From: a virus
DNA: 64,000 nucleotides
Direction: 5' to 3' (one strand)
IMG/VR virus record: IMGVR_UViG_3300038558_000079
Coordinates: 1 to 64,000 of that record
Shown here piece after piece: positions 41,808 through 53,400 of this stretch. A program made the translations under genes and the position numbers. Below the pieces are notes generated by a model. The model was not told the origin of the DNA, searched no databases, and was given only the letters and a program-made list of their open reading frames with translations. Position 1 is the first letter of the stretch; every line of letters starts with the position of its first letter.

Positions 41808-42363
41808 GATCGAAGTTCTCTAAGATAATAGGTGACCATCTGACAGTTAGGAGTGTGGGAATTTCTCCTTTAATCCACTTCTCATCAAAATTCTTGAAAA
41901 ACACATTAACTTTATATGTGCGATAACCAGTAGCTCCTTTCTTATTAGGGTTACTTTCTGCTAAATGGGGAAGTAATCTGAAGGGAGAAAGTGGCATTCT
42001 GGGATTCAAAAGCCAATGTGGAGTCACGCCGTTTTTGGTCAACAACGTCGCTAGAAACACCCAGAACATTCTTCCCATAGAAGGTAGGGTGATATGTGTA
42101 CCGCGTTGATATTGGGTGTAAAATGCAATGTCATCGGGACTGACATTACTTAATACATCTGAAGATTTTAGGGGTCTATCAAATAGTCCTTTAAAATCTA
42201 GATATGTACGCTTCAAAGGTGCTGATAACACTTGATACACATAACACTTTCCAGGGGATTCTATGAAAGTCCCAATTGGTAATACATCATCTTCCTGAGC
42301 CTCTCCTGGGGATAAATGGCACGGATTTATTGGACATGGTGCGATTGGACATGTTGCAATCAT
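41794..42363 (-). CDS. Hypothetical protein upstream of RNR
   Basis: 189 residues. Cys-rich start (CPIAPCPINPC), then a mixed alpha/beta body (YTQYQRGTHITLPSMGRMFWVFLATLLTK; GYRTYKVNVFFKNFDEKW). Co-transcribed with nrdJ (14-bp overlap), perhaps a redox partner because of the Cys-rich start, but this is a guess. Confidence 0.55.
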   Translation of the reverse strand: MIATCPIAPCPINPCHLSPGEAQEDDVLPIGTFIESPGKCYVYQVLSAPLKRTYLDFKGLFDRPLKSSDVLSNVSPDDIAFYTQYQRGTHITLPSMGRMFWVFLATLLTKNGVTPHWLLNPRMPLSPFRLLPHLAESNPNKKGATGYRTYKVNVFFKNFDEKWIKGEIPTLLTVRWSPIILENFDHVSQ

Positions 42364-42427
42364 TTGTTTCTGAATAATCCTGTGTTATTATTATATAATA
42401 GAATGGACTAGAATTGGTAAAAGAAAA

Positions 42428-42862
42428 ATGACAAAACAACAAAGATTGACAGGTATTTGCACGTATGCAGATGGGATCCCTTTCAATGGTGTTCTGAGAG
42501 TACACCGGAATGACGGAAATGCTCTTGAGATTGTTATGCGGGACATTCAAATCGTCAACGGTGTCATCCCCGACTACGTGAAATTAAATCCGGGTATCTA
42601 TGAGATACAATGGCTAGCAACTAACCCTAGTGGATTTTTACCTACCGAGAATTGGGTAGTGCCAGAAGCTGATGAATTACCTCTCAAAGATATGAGAGGT
42701 ACACACTTACTGGAGAATGTTATCACCCGGAAAGACGCTATAATTACAGCGTTGCAGGTTGAAGTTGAGAGGTTAAGAAATGTACTGAAGTCTAAACCCG
42801 TGACTCCCCCTACGCCAGAAGACGTAATTCAGACACAAATAAAAGCTATTACAGGAGAGTAA
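42428..42862 (+). CDS. Virion protein with beta domain and coiled coil
   Basis: 144 residues. Beta-rich first part (GICTYADGIPFNGVLRVHRNDG; LNPGIYEIQWLATNPSGFLPTENWVVP), then a coiled coil (DAIITALQVEVERLRNVLKS). Resembles N-terminal parts of phage fibre or baseplate proteins. First of four co-directional genes. Confidence 0.5.
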   Translation: MTKQQRLTGICTYADGIPFNGVLRVHRNDGNALEIVMRDIQIVNGVIPDYVKLNPGIYEIQWLATNPSGFLPTENWVVPEADELPLKDMRGTHLLENVITRKDAIITALQVEVERLRNVLKSKPVTPPTPEDVIQTQIKAITGE

Positions 42863-43696
42863 TTGATGGTAACTACAAAGACGATTACAGTTGAACAAGG
42901 TGCTGATTTTAGCACTAAGCTTAACTGGCTTCTTAGGAAAATTCCTATAAGCGGTATTACAAGTGGTAGCCCTACTGTGATAAGTACGGGTATACCTCAT
43001 AGACTATCTAATGGCGACAAGATCATACTTAGGGAAACGACTACATACCCTGGTATTAACAATAACTATCAGGTCACCGTAATATCTCCAAATACTTTCT
43101 CTATTACTCAAAGTACGTCTGAAGTTAGTATTACCGAAAGCCGTGATTCTTTAGAGAAGGAAACTAATTGGCCTGAGCCTTATTACGGTTTTATAGGAAT
43201 ACCCAACAATCTTACCGGATACTCATGGAGTGCTAAGGTAAGTAATAATTACAGCAATAGTGGGGGAATTGAAGGTGTAGTAGGAAGCGTAGCACTAGGT
43301 AGTAATCAAGTCCTACTTAATACTACTAGCAATAATCTTGATATTGAAGTAGGTGATTTAATTACTGTGGTTGGCTCTGGGATAACCAACCAGCCTGTGA
43401 AGTCTATTGCTAAAACACCTTATCGTCTTAATGCTGTCTTAGAGTTTTTTGTTACAGCTACTAGCACAGTTGCAAATACAAAAGTATCTAGGACTTCAGG
43501 AACCATAGCACAATTCCTAATAGAAACGACAGATGACTATGGGGAGATTGTAATAAGTTTACCGGCAAGCACTACATCACAAATCCCCATAGAAGGCGAT
43601 CGTAAATACTTCTGGGATTTATTCGGAACTACAACAGAAGGTAGTAAGATAAAGCTAATCAAAGGAACCCTGGAGATAAATCCTAGTGTCTTATGA
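42863..43696 (+). CDS. Fibre/baseplate-type structural protein
   Basis: 277 residues. Contains SGSPTVISTGIPHRLSNGDKIILRET...NTFSITQS, a beta module often repeated in phage fibre proteins, then LTGYSWSAKV and late beta strands (GEIVISLPASTTSQI; KYFWDLFGTT). Follows the previous gene without a gap. Confidence 0.55.
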   Translation: MMVTTKTITVEQGADFSTKLNWLLRKIPISGITSGSPTVISTGIPHRLSNGDKIILRETTTYPGINNNYQVTVISPNTFSITQSTSEVSITESRDSLEKETNWPEPYYGFIGIPNNLTGYSWSAKVSNNYSNSGGIEGVVGSVALGSNQVLLNTTSNNLDIEVGDLITVVGSGITNQPVKSIAKTPYRLNAVLEFFVTATSTVANTKVSRTSGTIAQFLIETTDDYGEIVISLPASTTSQIPIEGDRKYFWDLFGTTTEGSKIKLIKGTLEINPSVL

Positions 43697-43886
43697 ATCT
43701 GAACAACCGCTAACCCCACCTCTTTTCGTGTTTGAACAAACACCTACACCTTTAGTGGTTTCAACATTAGATGATACTATCTTTCAAGTATCCTCGGAGA
43801 TTTCCAGAGATGAAATTATAGTTTCGCAGCATCATGTCAGAGTCGAGACTAATGTATTTATCCCTTATGTCGCTATATTTCTTTAA
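43686..43886 (+). CDS. Small hypothetical protein
   Basis: 66 residues, overlapping the previous gene by 11 bp. Pro/Thr-rich start, then DDTIFQVSSEISRDEIIVSQHHVRVET. Not recognised; likely virion-associated by context. Confidence 0.45.
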   Translation: MSYESEQPLTPPLFVFEQTPTPLVVSTLDDTIFQVSSEISRDEIIVSQHHVRVETNVFIPYVAIFL

Positions 43887-43897
43887 AGGTTAAAATC

Positions 43898-44401
43898 ATG
43901 GCTGAAACTATAAGCTTACAAATCCGCCCCGGTGTTAATGGCTTTTTCCGCAAAGTTACTGGGAGTGACGAAACAAATGGTACGGTTGGTGCTATTCCAG
44001 TTCAATCAATACAAGAACTAAATGACACGAACGCTACATTGAGTGCCATTAACGGTAAATTACCAACTCAAATCGCGGGTGGACTACCTGTTTCTTTGGT
44101 GCATAGTTCAAATGGAACCCTGAGTAGTGCTAATGGCACTGTTGCTGTGAGCAATACACTTACTGAGGTATTTACAGCTAGTACACGTACAGAATGGTTT
44201 TTGATGAACCTTAGTGAAGATTACACCTTAGAACTATGGTATGGAACAACAGGTAATGAAATATTAGTAAACGTATTAGATCCCGGTGAAAAATATTATC
44301 GTTCGCGAGTTTTAACAGGATTTCATAATATGGATACAGGTCGTATTTGTGTCAAAGCCTCAAGTACACCTGTATCCTATATTGCGTGGGGAGTTAATTA
44401 G
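43898..44401 (+). CDS. Virion-associated beta-rich protein
   Basis: 167 residues. ISLQIRPGVNGFFRKV, then a Ser/Thr/Asn-rich stretch and a beta domain (TEWFLMNLSEDYTLELWYGTTGN; GRICVKASSTPVSYIAWGV). Likely fibre-associated. Convergent with the next gene with a 4-bp overlap. Confidence 0.5.
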   Translation: MAETISLQIRPGVNGFFRKVTGSDETNGTVGAIPVQSIQELNDTNATLSAINGKLPTQIAGGLPVSLVHSSNGTLSSANGTVAVSNTLTEVFTASTRTEWFLMNLSEDYTLELWYGTTGNEILVNVLDPGEKYYRSRVLTGFHNMDTGRICVKASSTPVSYIAWGVN

Positions 44402-44832
44402 GCTAATTTAGCAACTACTCTAATACCGTAAAAATCATAGCCGGTACTGGCGGCATTTTTTGAACTCGTACTTACTGTGAGGGTGTGGAGTTTGTTATTT
44501 GTCACGGTGTAATTAAAAGTTTGACTTGCGGTAACGATTGTAGTAGCCGAATATGTGTCGAGTGTTGCCACTATGTCCGCGTTTATTCGTATAGTAGCAA
44601 TTCCAGCATTCGCAGCCGTACATATAAAAAATGTAAAGGTATAAATGCCGGGTGTGAGATAAAAGGTACAAAAAGCTTCTGTGGTTATAGACGAAGGTAA
44701 TAGTCGAGCATAACGATTAAAATTAGCATTGCCATTTCTAGTTACTGAAAAACTACCTGTTGACTTTGCGGTGAAATCCTCATAGTAGCGTTCAAAAACA
44801 TTACAAACTGGATAGGTTCTTAAAACTCCCAT
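44398..44832 (-). CDS. Beta-sandwich virion protein
   Basis: 144 residues. TFYLTPGIYTFTFFICTAANAGIATIRINADIV... is typical of jelly-roll or carbohydrate-binding folds in phage fibres. Co-directional with the repeat fibre upstream (10-bp gap). Confidence 0.5.
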   Translation of the reverse strand: MGVLRTYPVCNVFERYYEDFTAKSTGSFSVTRNGNANFNRYARLLPSSITTEAFCTFYLTPGIYTFTFFICTAANAGIATIRINADIVATLDTYSATTIVTASQTFNYTVTNNKLHTLTVSTSSKNAASTGYDFYGIRVVAKLA

Positions 44833-44841
44833 TACGTCTCC

Positions 44842-46560
44842 TTAAATTAAATACCAGAGTACATACCCAGCAACATCTGCTGTAAGCGATAAATTCATCA
44901 CAAAAGCTGTGTTAGTAGCTAGAACTAGTGGGTGAGTATAGTCCGCTGCATGTTCATTTATAGCCATTGCACCTGTTATAGCTGTAGTGTCACTTTTGAG
45001 GGTAACAGCACCGTTTGAAAGTGTGAAATATAGCCCTGTAATTGCAATTTTCTGACTTGCAACAGCACCGAGAACCGTAACATCACCGACACCTGCTGTG
45101 ATACTGATAGCAGTAACAATAGGGATTCTATCTATCTTTTCTGCTATATACCGTAATTGCTGTGTGGTTGTTCCATTGGGGTTAGCAGCAGCACCTACAG
45201 TGCCAATCTTATCTTGAATAACTTGAAGTTGAGCTATAGAGTCTACATCAACTACTTTTAAGTTTTCATTGGCATCTAATAGTAAAGGCTTAAGCACTCC
45301 TGATTTACTACCAAGTACTACATTGCCTGTAGGGGTACTATTCGTAGTCTCGAAAGCGTACTGGACATTAGTTAGATTAGGCGTAGCGACCTGTAAGTAG
45401 TTGTTCGTGTCTAACTGCAAAGCCTTAGCTACACCTGATTTATTAGCTAGTGCTACAGTACCAGTAGGTGTTGCACTGGTTGTACCATCGGCATACTGGA
45501 CATTAGTTAGATTAGGTGTAGCGACCTGTAAGTAGTTATTAGTGTCTAACTGTAAAGCCTTAAGCACACCTGATTTATTAGCTAATACCACACTACCTGT
45601 AGGTGTGGCGCTGGTTGTGTTATCAACATACTGTGTGTTAGTAAGGTTAGGTGTAGTAACCTGTAAGTAATTATTAGCGTCTAACTGTAAAGCCTTAGTC
45701 ACGCCAGATTTATTAGCTAGTGCTACAGTGCCAGTAGGTGTTGCGCTAGTCGTACCATCGGCATACTGGATTCCACCACCGCCGCCTCCTCCACTGACTA
45801 CATTTACCGATATAGGAGATGAAGCTGTAATCGGAATTGCACTTTGCGCCGATATCTGCAATGCACCCGCATTATCTAACTTGAGTGCAGTTAGTGTCCC
45901 ATCGCTTTCTTTCGCTAATAGTACAGCACCCGATAGTGTTGCTGGGGAACTACCCTCTAGGTATTCTGTTGGTGCTGGATTATTCCCCGCCGCGATCGCA
46001 ATCTTTAAATAACCACTTGAATCAATCTCTACAGGAAAAATTTCCCCTGTACTTCGTCTTCCCAAGAATAGATTGCCTCGTGGTGTTGCAGGATTACTAC
46101 CACTATCATACTGAGTGCCTCCACCACTATTCTCACCAATAAATCGTAGTTGCTGTGAGATAGTGCCAGAAGTGGACGCGGTGTTACTTCCATCAAATAA
46201 TAACTTTATGAGTAGTCTGATTAATCCACTCATCCCCGACACGCTATTATGGTCTGTTGCGGGTGCATCGGTTGTGCCCCCAATGCGTGTCTCTAAGCTA
46301 GTCTGTGTCGCTGTCAGGGTAGATTCTGTAGCACCACCTGTTGGTTGATTGGCTACGAATATTTCCCCACTACCATTGATCTTTATCTTATTCCCTGGTG
46401 TAGTGGGGTCTTGAACTGTTACGGAATTCGCGCTGCTACCCGTATCAACAGGTAGTCTATTCTCTGATGTCCAGACCGCAGCCAAAGATGCCGCGATCTG
46501 CTTTGCTAATGCTTTAATTGCCACAAGGTTTTTCCATGTACTTTGTGGTAATTGTAGCAT
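44842..46560 (-). CDS. Tail fibre with near-identical 45-residue repeats
   Basis: 572 residues. N-terminal coil (IKALAKQIAASLAAVW), then at least six units of about 45 residues with the pattern YxxGxxxATPxGxVxLxxKSGxxKALQLDxNxYLQV, four of them nearly identical, then a C-terminal beta domain. The DNA repeat (135 bp) spans about 45340-45780. A poly-Gly run (GGGGGG) lies just before the repeats. Likely host-binding fibre. Confidence 0.65.
   Translation of the reverse strand: MLQLPQSTWKNLVAIKALAKQIAASLAAVWTSENRLPVDTGSSANSVTVQDPTTPGNKIKINGSGEIFVANQPTGGATESTLTATQTSLETRIGGTTDAPATDHNSVSGMSGLIRLLIKLLFDGSNTASTSGTISQQLRFIGENSGGGTQYDSGSNPATPRGNLFLGRRSTGEIFPVEIDSSGYLKIAIAAGNNPAPTEYLEGSSPATLSGAVLLAKESDGTLTALKLDNAGALQISAQSAIPITASSPISVNVVSGGGGGGGIQYADGTTSATPTGTVALANKSGVTKALQLDANNYLQVTTPNLTNTQYVDNTTSATPTGSVVLANKSGVLKALQLDTNNYLQVATPNLTNVQYADGTTSATPTGTVALANKSGVAKALQLDTNNYLQVATPNLTNVQYAFETTNSTPTGNVVLGSKSGVLKPLLLDANENLKVVDVDSIAQLQVIQDKIGTVGAAANPNGTTTQQLRYIAEKIDRIPIVTAISITAGVGDVTVLGAVASQKIAITGLYFTLSNGAVTLKSDTTAITGAMAINEHAADYTHPLVLATNTAFVMNLSLTADVAGYVLWYLI
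45340..45780 (-). repeat. 135-bp tandem repeats in fibre gene
   Basis: Three to four direct units sharing long identical blocks such as ACATTAGTTAGATTAGGTGT on the plus strand. High identity means recent expansion or correction between units. Confidence 0.8.
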
Positions 46561-46561
46561 G

Positions 46562-47101
46562 TTACGCTGACCGCTGTAAGAGCAAACGGTGTTCCTCTTT
46601 CTCGACTAAACAGCGTAACGCGCCCTGGTCTAATTCCCATACCTTTAACTCTACGGGGTAGCCAGTTCGTTTGCCGGGACGGGCAACACTATACTTACAC
46701 AGTCCTCGTTGGTGCAGGTAGTTTTGAAGTGTTTCAGCTTCCTTCTGAGTTGAGAATCCGAGATTCACCGTCCATGGTGTGGAGTGTTCTGTGGGGAGTA
46801 GCGCAGTAATTCTCGAATTTGGAGTTAGAGCCTTGTCAACCCATTTGAATGACTTAGGAGCATAACGCTTGTGGATTAAGTGTGTCCAAATAATGTTAAG
46901 TAATTCTTGTTTCCGAAAAGCCGATACAGCTTTTCCTAGAGTGGCTTTGCAGAATAACCACCCTTTCGCCTCTTTATTTAGCTTGTCAATCACCGCTCGT
47001 AATTCGCGGATTGTATAGGTTGACAATTCCTGTAAGTCAATCCGTGCCAAGTTTACTTTTTTTACTTTGTCTGCTGCCTTGTAGAATAGTGAAGTAGTCA
47101 T
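46562..47101 (-). CDS. Hypothetical protein with SAP-like N-terminus
   Basis: 179 residues. LQELSTYTIRELRAVIDKLN resembles a SAP-type DNA-binding helix pair; the C-terminus is basic (QRGLCKYSVARPGKRTGYPVELKVW). It begins right after a leader-promoter module, and only one base separates it from the fibre gene downstream, so the module probably drives both. Confidence 0.5.
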   Translation of the reverse strand: MTTSLFYKAADKVKKVNLARIDLQELSTYTIRELRAVIDKLNKEAKGWLFCKATLGKAVSAFRKQELLNIIWTHLIHKRYAPKSFKWVDKALTPNSRITALLPTEHSTPWTVNLGFSTQKEAETLQNYLHQRGLCKYSVARPGKRTGYPVELKVWELDQGALRCLVEKEEHRLLLQRSA

Positions 47102-47431
47102 GGTCTTATGTCTCTTTTTGCTTTACTGTGTCCATAATAATTCAAATCTTCTAAGGTGTCAAGTGGTGTCTGAAAGAATTTTTAGGTGATTTCAAAACTT
47201 GGTTCTCAGAATCGCTACATACCTTACTGGTATTAACTCTCAGCTTCCGACATGTTGTTTTCAATTACTATATAGGATAGAACATGTCGGAAGCCAGAAG
47301 GTGTACAGAGAGAGGGATTTAGGGATTTTTATCAGATTTAATGCAAAGTTATTCATTGGACTACTATATGCGATGATGTACGTTACACTATATCAGTACC
47401 AGATTTAAACTTTACTAATACCTACTGAGAC
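47102..47431 (-). repeat. Leader-promoter module, copy 4, likely the original
   Basis: Minus orientation. Starts immediately after the tape measure stop (GGTATTAGTAAAG), palindrome arms 47295-47281 (GGCTTCCGACATGTT on minus) and 47256-47242, GAGAACCAAGTTTTGA, then promoter TTGACA (47162-47157), N17, TATTAT (47139-47134). As the 4783 copy carries tape-measure remains, this position is the best candidate source. Confidence 0.85.
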
Positions 47432-50400
47432 TTAAATACCGTGTGTAGCTCGATATGATGGCGAATTTAACATTCTGTCAGATATGTACTTAGCACCTTG
47501 TTCAGCACCCTGTTGAGCCGCTTTCCGAGCCAAGTCTTCACCCTGAGATTTAGTCAGGTACTCAACTCCATTAATGACTTGTGTCTCCAGTTTGACATTT
47601 ATATCTTTAGGACGTGAAGCATTCTCTATAACCTTATCTGCACTTCCCCCATACTCGGTAGTTTTGGGGACATAGCCTACCATGCCACCATCATTGAAGT
47701 TTAGGATGTCAACACCACCCAGCTTGTCAAGATTCTGAGTTTGGGCTAAATTGAGTACACGCTCACCATGGGTTAGAGCCGCGATCGCTACCCCACGCCC
47801 CCCATTAAGTGATTTCTCGCGATCGATAGCATCAATTATCCCACCCTGAGCATAGTTACCTACTATGCCACCATTCCAGAAAAAACTACCTAGTAAAGAG
47901 CTAGCAATACCTACAATTCCCCCTAAACCACCACCGCCAACCATCCCACTAACACTAGCAAGAATACGTCCTATTCCGCCCCCACCACTGTTCTTACCAT
48001 CACCTGAGAATAAACTACCAATCCCACTTACGATACTTCCAAATCCACCTTTACCACTGAAAAAACTACCTAGTGCATTAGTGATAGGACTAAGAGCATC
48101 GGGTGCGCTTTTGATGATTCCTACGGGGACTGGATTCGCGCTATCAACTTTACCAGTGAATCCTGAGAATGTAGACGCTAGGAAGCTTGTAGTGGAATCT
48201 TCTTTGCCACCAAACATACTACCTAGAGTGCCATTATTCAATCCCCCGAAAGTATTACCATTTACTACATTTACATACACAGGTAACACCGGGGTAGTAC
48301 CCAGTTCACTACCGCCGTCTAATAGCGATAAAGGGTTAGTATCCCCACTATCGCCTTGTTCAAACATCCCACCTTGCCCTTCATTCTTGTTACCACCCAG
48401 TAAACCACCAAACAATTTCTCCACTAGGTAGTTACTAGCTATCTCAGCGACTGAACCTAGTATGGAGTCCATTAATCCGTTGAATAACTCCTCTATGCTT
48501 TGACCACCCTTAATGATGCCAGCAAAGAATCCCTTCAATCCTGTTTGTACAGTATCTATAACTGGCTTGAAGGCGTTAAAGTTATCCTTAACAGTGTCAA
48601 GTTTAACCTGGTTAATCTGCTCTAAGTTCTGTCTTAACTTGTCAGCTTCTATAGCACCAACTTGTGTTGTTCTGATGAATTCTTCGAGTTCTATCTTTTG
48701 CCCTCTATAAGCACTTTGTTGTTGTAATATTGCACTGTCACGTTGTAATGTGCGTGCTTTATTGGTCATACCACGGTTAGAGTAGAAGCTAGCTTGAGTC
48801 TCTAAGAGTTCTACCTGTGAGCCTGATACACGTTGCGATATCGTCTCTGTTCTTTGAGCTAGCGCTTTATCAAATTCCCCCTTAAGGTTATCAAGTGTTA
48901 AGTTGTTAAGTTCTCGAATTCTTAACTCTAATTCTGCTATTTCTTCTTGAGACTTACCAGTTGAATTGGCGAATTCCTTCATGTCGAGTATCTGTTTCTC
49001 AACACTAATCTCAAGTTCTTTCTTGTCAACCTCAAATTTTAACTTTATCGGGTCACCTTGTTGTAGTCCCAAATTTATCGCTTGTGTAGTAGTATCAACG
49101 ATTTGCTTCTGATATTGTAACTCCTGTTCTTTAATGCTTAGAATAACCTTTGATTGTGATATCTGACTAGCAAAAGCAGTCTGTTGTGCTTGTGCATTTA
49201 TGTTCTGAATTTTAACGTCATATTCACTCTGTTTCTCAGCATTAAGTTTTGTAATTTCTTCAGGCGTTCTTTTCCCTTCAAAACCCGCTTGTTCAATTGC
49301 AGCTAACTCTTGTGCTAATTGCAGTTCAGCTTCGCGCAATGCAACTCGCTTCTCTAATTCCCCGATAGCATTATTGGCTAATTCGGGTGATAGTGGGTTA
49401 GTCTGTGCAAGTGTCTTTAATTGTTCAATCCGGACTTTATCATTAGCAATCTCAGCTTGTACCAATTCCTGTCTGGCTTCCCTATCCCGTGCTTCACTCT
49501 CACGTAGGAAAGCTAACTTAGCATTTTCAGTTTTCTGTTTAAGGGTAACGTCTAATATCTTCTTACGCTCTCCAATTTCAGCACGTAATCTGTCAGCCTC
49601 TTCTTTGGTATACTCCTTAGCTTTTTCCTTGTCTTGGATTCCCTTAAGTTGTTTCTCAAGATTTAACTGTTCTTCTCTAGCACTTATAAGCGCTTCTAAG
49701 TCTGGTATGCCCTTCACATCGGGTGAAAATGGCGCTGTACTCTTTAGTTGTTGCAATTGGTCTAATTTAGCCTTCAAGGTGTCGATACTCGCATTCTCGA
49801 TATCAAAGCTAGCCTGTTGCTTGCGTGCCTTTTCTTCAGCAGCGAAGCGGTCATCTAGTAGCTTTTTAGATTCCTCACGCCCCTTGCGTACATTTTCTAA
49901 CCCTATGGTTAATTTCTTGAGTTGGTCTTCACCCTCTGTAACCGCACGATTGAGAATATTCTTACCGTCATCTCCCAAAACACCCGTGGTTAGTGCGGTT
50001 CGTAATTGCTCTCTAAGGTTCTCTTTAATAGTCGGGTCATCTATGAGCTTCTGTACCTTCTCACGCATCTCAGGAGATACAACACCTCCTTTACTGAGAA
50101 GTACCCTAGCAGTACCTATCTGTGATTCTATCGCTCTCTTTTGTTCAACAATACTATTTTCTAGTTCTGTGTACTTAGTCTCTAATTGTCGTTGTTCTTG
50201 TTGTCGTTTCTGTTCATTATCTAAGGCTCCTTTGTATTCCAAGTTAGTATCAGTGACTTGATTACTCAAGCTGCTAACCTTAATCCCGTTTTGACGTAAC
50301 TCTCTCTCTAAATCTAGAAAGGCTTTATTGCTAGCTCGTAATGCATTGGCGGTATTTTGAGCGGCTTCATTACTAGCTTTCTGACGTGCTAATTCTACTT

Positions 50401-53400
50401 GACGATCGCGTTGTTGTTCGGCACGTCCGGTGACATCTGATATAGCAGTATTGCCTCTAGTCGCTATACTACCTGGTGTCCAGACGGTTGGGACTGGTGT
50501 GTTTGCTACTTGAGGTATTTGTACATTTGCGGTATTATTAGGAGTGTTTTTCTGTTGTGTAGGTAATCCCCCCTTCAGATAACTCACTAATTGATCTGCT
50601 AAACCCGGATTCCGCTTCCACCCATCATCTACACCTTGCCAATTTGAACCACCAAGTTTATTTGCTTGCATCCATCGAATAAGATCAGCGCCATCTTTAA
50701 TGCGACCCGACTGAACAGCCTCGATAACTTTACTACCGTAATCGCCAATCCCTTTCTGTGAATTAGGTAAACGACGTTCACCAGCTAATATTTGCCCAAA
50801 GAAGTTCTGGTATTTCTCAGGAGTATTGATTATTTCTTTGTGATAGGCATTATTAAATTGTCCAAACCCTTGCATATTGTTGCCTGTACCACCTTTATAG
50901 GTGTAGAAAGCACGGCGGTTTGTACCCTTCTCAAATGCTTCAGATCCACCTATACCTAATGCAAGCACTAACCTCCCACGACCTTCAGCAGTAGACGGGT
51001 CAAAATATTTATTCTGACTTAATTGACCACCCAATTCGTTCAGAGCCTCGTACCCTTTGCCTAATTTTGGAGCGCCACCTTGATTGACAACCCTCTGGGG
51101 TATATTGGGTGAGACAGAAGTATTTCTCCCCTGTAGCTGAGAAACAACATCATTACTTGCAGATGTAATTTGTGAACGGTTTCGTGTACTGTCGCCTTGG
51201 TTTTTATAAGCAGTAATAATTACTTGCCTACCGTTAATATTGGCAAGTCCTACATTTCCCGTAACCCGGCTATTATTACCTATTTTTCCCCCTGATTCAC
51301 CACTAAAGCCAAAATTCCTAGTTTGTCCTAAAGCCGCCCTTGCAGTATCCGCAGCACCACCTTGATTAATTTGCAAATTTCTCATTGCTTTTGTTACATC
51401 GGCTGGTGTAGACGTGTTGCCAAAAGCATTAGTAGCACCAGGGATACTCAAATAATTCCGAATTTGAGTCCCTGTAAAACCTCGTTTTTGTGCTTGTGCT
51501 GTAGCCGCTTCTGTACCACCCAGTATGCCAACTAAAGCGTTAAAACTTGTGTTATCAGAATCACGAAGCATACGAGTCATTAAATCTCGTATAGAAACCT
51601 TCTGACCGGCTTGTATTGAGGAGCCTTCAGCTACCTGGTTTTTCGCAATAGTCACACTTTGGTCTAATGATACTTTTCCCTCTTTAATTGCAGCATGTAT
51701 CAAATCGGCGGCAATTAACTTTATAGTTGACGCTGGTGAACTTGGGGCTTGATTTGCATTATATGTACCTAATATCTCTCCACTTTTTACATCTTGTACC
51801 AAGAGAGAGTTTAGCCCATATTGACTTGCTATTTGTGAAGCATTAATGCCTTGGCGTTGAGATTGATTCTGTTTTACTTGTGTTGCACTTCCACCGTGAT
51901 TATGCCCATCACCAGGATGATGTTGTTCAATTTGCCCTTTTTGTGCTGAACTTAAACCTCTACCATTTCTACCTGCTAAGAACTCAGTAGGGTTAACATT
52001 CTTCCCATTAATCCATGTTTCGTAGTGTAAATGCGCCCCCGTACCAATCCCCGTTGAGCCAACTTTACCAATCTTGTCACCAGCATTTAATTTTTGTCCT
52101 TCCACCACATCATAAGCCGACAAGTGGAAAAACTTATGCTCAATTTTACGACCATGCTCATCGATTGACTCGACTACAACATATTTACCAGCGCCACCAG
52201 CCTGATACTTGACACCAGTAACTACCCCTGCCATGGGTGATACCACTTGTGTCCCTTCACCATACCCGTAATCTTGCCCACGGTGCATTCGTGTTTGTCC
52301 AGTTACTGGATGCCGTCTCATCCCCCAAGGGCTAGTTTTTCTACTTTCGGCTTGTGCTGCGGTAACACCTGCTATCGGAAAGACTGGTTGGCTTGCGTTC
52401 CCTACGGGTGGTTTTTCACCTATACCTAAAGCATTCTGAACAAAACCAATACCTTGCTGTACAACATTACCAGCAGTCTGCATTGCACCTTGTCTAAAGC
52501 TAACGACGCTCTGGGTTACACTTTCAAGTTGTTGACCCCAGCTATTAAATATTTGTCCAATGATATTTAGAATGGGGATATTGTTAGCAAAAGTGCTAAA
52601 CCAATCCACTGTATTCTTAATAATTTCCTGAATGCTAAGAGGTAGTGAATCCAGGGCTACCTTAAGCTCGTTCTCAATCACTCCACCAACATTACTGATC
52701 TCAGTGCCCCAATTAATAGTAGCTGCTGTCACATTGCCAGTTGCCTCTAAAGATGCGAATAGACTATCATTTGTAGCAATAACGGCATCATTATTACTAT
52801 TGATACTATCGGTGTTAGTCTCGATCGCAAAACCTAAATCAGAAGCTGTAAAAGTGGTATTAAGTAGTTCTGAGCCTAATCCCTGAGTTGCATATATCCC
52901 ATCTTCTGTAGTAGCTACTGTCTGCTGGATAGTATCGCCAAAGTCCAGACTACCTAACGTTACATCTTGAAATGCAGACGTTAGGTCATTTGTAGCACTC
53001 TCACTATCCTTTATAGTGTCTTTAGCCTCTAGTAAGCCATTATTGAAAGCCTTAGTGATATCAATAAATTTATTATCTATCCCTATCTTACTCAAGTCTA
53101 ACTCTATCGGGATTGCTGGGATATCAATACTACCTTTAGCTGAAATACCAGGTAATTGTCGGCGTAATTCCTCACCCTGTCTTAGGGAATCTTCAAAAGC
53201 ATTATTAGCCTGTAATGCAGCACTTCCTACATCAAACTGTTTATCGGCGGCTTCTGAGAGTTGTTGGATACTTTCTATTACCGAATCTGCAAATTGAGAT
53301 ACTATATTATCCTGAAACCCAGAAATAGAAGTTTTGATATCGGTAGCATAAGACTGTATTTTTAACTGGCTAGTTTGACGTTGTGCCTCAAGACTAGATT

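Noticed and set aside
51240-51760. Functional beta-lactamase giving antibiotic resistance
   Set aside because: The domain is inside a tape measure protein, lacks a signal peptide and shows no omega-loop Glu; only the fold is claimed.
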